Positions 15,832 through 17,390 of a stretch of DNA of 17,390 nucleotides are shown piece by piece. Position numbers and translations under genes: made by a program. The DNA lies in NCBI GenBank assembly GCA_963814985.1, contig CAWFFV010000033.1, forward strand, positions 1-17,390, written 5' to 3'. The notes below the pieces were generated by a model. The model was not told the origin of the DNA, made no database searches, and worked only from the letters and a program-made list of their open reading frames with translations. Numbering within the stretch: position 1 is the first letter of the stretch; the number at the start of each line of letters is the position of its first letter. The DNA is from CAWFFV01 sp963814985 (GTDB taxonomy: Bacteria > Chloroflexota > Ktedonobacteria > Ktedonobacterales > Ktedonobacteraceae).

Positions 15832-16645
15832 GAGGTACCTTCTGTAAAATAAATTTTGGTACTACGAGTTCCACGAAAGCACCCGGTCTATAATCGTGAG
15901 CTTTGGCAAAATCTTTTATAGATTGATCTACTAGTATAACATTAATTTTACGGCAATACTCTATATAGGCTTCTACCTCCGTAACTGGGTGAAGCGTATA
16001 GCTCTGACAACAGGCAACATAGCTGCTGGAAGCTTCTGGTAGCTGGCGTCCAGCGATTATAACACGCACGTGACGCAATGGAGATAGTTGGACAAGTAGT
16101 GTATCCATGAGCCAGGTTTGTATTTGCGGAGTCGCCTTGTCGACATGGTCGAAAAGGAGGAGTAGCGGTTTATCATCCAGCTTGCTTAGATCCTCAACGA
16201 ACTTACGTGTTAGATTGCGATCCCTATCCTGTAAATCAAAAGAACTATCTTTGAGAGAGATGTTAATGTGAGAAAAGAGGGCAAGGAGCCTTTGCACTCC
16301 CACCGTTTTCGGGCGGTTCAGCCAGTTTTGATACTCAGTGTAGTAACAGTCACAAGATTGGCCTAGCAGCCCGCAGGCGGAATGGAGAAAATCAGGAACA
16401 GCACGAGGTTGATTATCAATTTGATAGCGAAGGTCAAGTATAGCATAGCGGACCTGGCCGTCTTTTTGGGCCACGAGAGGAAAAACTTTTGTGAGTAGAT
16501 GACTTTTTCCCATATTAGCATCACCAGATAAACGTAGGATACGCTTCTGACTATTGGGATGCATAAGACTATGAAAGCATGTAATAGCTTCCTGGGTATT
16601 AATCGTTTCATGAAACATATATTTATCAGTCCGTATTGACCTCAT
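15824..16645 (-). CDS. P-loop ATPase (AAA/STAND-like)
   Basis: A 273-aa NTPase. Walker A is GDANMGKSH (Gly41, Lys47, Ser48), after RILRLS. Walker B is LLLLFDHVDK, with Asp166 at about 161-170. HVRVIIAGRQLPE (about 192-204) matches the sensor strand with Arg200, as in AAA_16 and STAND ATPases. The protein ends after the ATPase core and short helices, and the TPR protein begins at once, so its C-terminal regulatory half appears to be supplied by the next gene. The start may be ATG 16645 or ATG 16618 (MFHETINTQEA); the first overlaps the upstream membrane protein gene by 20 nt. It is probably a nucleotide-driven switch working with the tubulin-like protein, but the target is unknown. Confidence 0.8.
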   Translation of the reverse strand: MRSIRTDKYMFHETINTQEAITCFHSLMHPNSQKRILRLSGDANMGKSHLLTKVFPLVAQKDGQVRYAILDLRYQIDNQPRAVPDFLHSACGLLGQSCDCYYTEYQNWLNRPKTVGVQRLLALFSHINISLKDSSFDLQDRDRNLTRKFVEDLSKLDDKPLLLLFDHVDKATPQIQTWLMDTLLVQLSPLRHVRVIIAGRQLPEASSSYVACCQSYTLHPVTEVEAYIEYCRKINVILVDQSIKDFAKAHDYRPGAFVELVVPKFILQKVPHE

Positions 16646-16982
16646 TTGTTGACTTAAAAAGGAAAATTCTTCTTATATGTATTCCACGACCCTTGAGCTT
16701 ATTGTGGGACCAGAAAGCTTGTAACCGAGTCATAGTAACTGTATCAGGTTTGTCATAGTCTACGGTTTGGGAAGATGTAGATGTCTGAGATGATTTCCCG
16801 CCCAGCCAGAGTCCTATAAGAAGTCCAGCCAGTGCTAAACCAGCCAGTCCCCATATTACCTGAATACCTAAGGGATTAGGAAATGCATGTTGTTGAATAC
16901 CCGTAGCAATCAAGTTAATAAGTAAGTCAACCACTGCTCCTATAATAACACCTAAAATCGCATAAATGGGTCTCGAATGCAT
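16626..16982 (-). CDS. Small two-transmembrane-helix protein
   Basis: A 118-aa membrane protein, first gene of the tubulin-like operon. Two hydrophobic helices are visible: residues of about 7-28 (YAILGVIIGAVVDLLINLIA) and about 41-66 (QVIWGLAGLALAGLLIGLWL). A Ser/Thr-rich linker and a basic C-terminal tail (KLKGRGIHIRRIFLF) follow. With the short loop between helices, the tail is probably cytoplasmic and might anchor or dock the ATPase or tubulin-like protein. ATG 16982 has GAGG 7 nt upstream. It overlaps the ATPase gene by 20 nt. I recognise no family. Confidence 0.75.
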   Translation of the reverse strand: MHSRPIYAILGVIIGAVVDLLINLIATGIQQHAFPNPLGIQVIWGLAGLALAGLLIGLWLGGKSSQTSTSSQTVDYDKPDTVTMTRLQAFWSHNKLKGRGIHIRRIFLFKSTNEVNTD

Positions 16983-17037
16983 ACTTTAACCTCACTCAAG
17001 CCAATAGCCTGGTATAGCGATACTTAACTACATCCGT

Positions 17038-17046
17038 AGTATATCA
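17038..17046 (-). promoter_or_regulatory. Candidate promoter of the tubulin-like operon (extended -10)
   Basis: On the minus strand TG-A-TATACT lies about 57 nt before ATG 16982, with a predicted start of transcription near 17030. No convincing -35 box was found. The surrounding AT-rich sequence fits a promoter. Confidence 0.45.
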
Positions 17047-17049
17047 TAA

Positions 17050-17390
17050 TTTGATGAGAATATTTACATGAACTAATAAACTGCGTGAGTATGATATTTT
17101 GCAAGAGGTAGGGCTAAGATTCGCGCAAATAAGCCACAAGATGAGAAAATCGCTTTTTATGACACTTAAGGAAATTTGTCAACAGTGATCACGTGGCTCT
17201 TATGACTGGCTCTGGCTCTTTGGGAGTGGCTCTCTTGAGGCTATTCCCACTCTTGATGATCCGCTGTGGGCAGAAGACATTGTATCAGCACTGCGATCCA
17301 GGGAGAGATGTGTCTCTGGTTGTATGGTATTTTTCTCTCACATGCTTTTTGTGGTTCTGGCGTGCTCTTCTGGCTCTCCATGGGGGCAGT
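17050..17390. other. Right-edge region with an unidentified partial open frame
   Basis: The left part is AT-rich promoter DNA of the minus-strand operon. From about 17187 to the edge the + strand is open in one frame and reads SYDWLWLFGSGSLEAIPTLD, then DPLWAEDIVSALRSRERC. It has no clear start codon or RBS and runs off the window. It may be the start of a degenerate coding sequence. I recognise no family. Confidence 0.2.

Overview
The window looks like accessory DNA from a Ktedonobacteria-type Chloroflexota genome. This is inferred from the mix of genes: NB-ARC-style TPR proteins with 40-residue repeats, a BTAD/SARP activator followed by a TPR partner, tandem SAM methyltransferases, a large tubulin-like protein and moderate GC. 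No rRNA, tRNA or CRISPR array was seen.

Positions 1-1634 hold the decaying 3' end of a STAND/TPR gene whose 120-nt tandem repeats carry several frameshifts and a stop. Positions 1635-2188 hold only an unrecognised, degenerate antisense coding remnant. Positions 2189-6580 (+ strand) carry two class I methyltransferases, a SARP/BTAD transcriptional activator and an overlapping TPR protein.

Positions 6604-10634 (- strand, converging on the TPR gene) form a compact lasso-peptide (RiPP) operon. In transcription order it has an APH/choline-kinase-fold phosphotransferase, a 63-aa precursor with a strong RBS and a candidate 17-residue core (GEKGKSAEYDSYSENRP), an asparagine-synthetase-like lasso cyclase split by one frameshift, and a fused B1-B2 leader-binding/leader-peptidase protein. 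No transporter or isopeptidase gene is visible. The kinase beside the precursor suggests a phosphorylated lasso peptide or a self-protection enzyme. This is the best candidate for an undescribed system in the window.

Positions 11286-11531 (+) encode a small conserved-looking hypothetical protein, followed directly by a perfect 26-bp inverted repeat.

Positions 11722-16982 (- strand) form a second putative operon with overlapping genes: a two-TM small membrane protein, a P-loop ATPase, a TPR protein and a roughly 1,048-residue tubulin/FtsZ-like GTPase. The ATPase and TPR protein together resemble a STAND protein split into two genes. The tubulin-like gene is interrupted by three single-base indels, two in clear homopolymers and one at a GG pair, so sequencing error is a serious alternative to decay. 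Its function is unknown; a membrane-linked NTP-dependent cytoskeletal or conflict-type system is the inference. The last 400 bases hold the operon promoter and an unidentified open frame that runs off the right edge.
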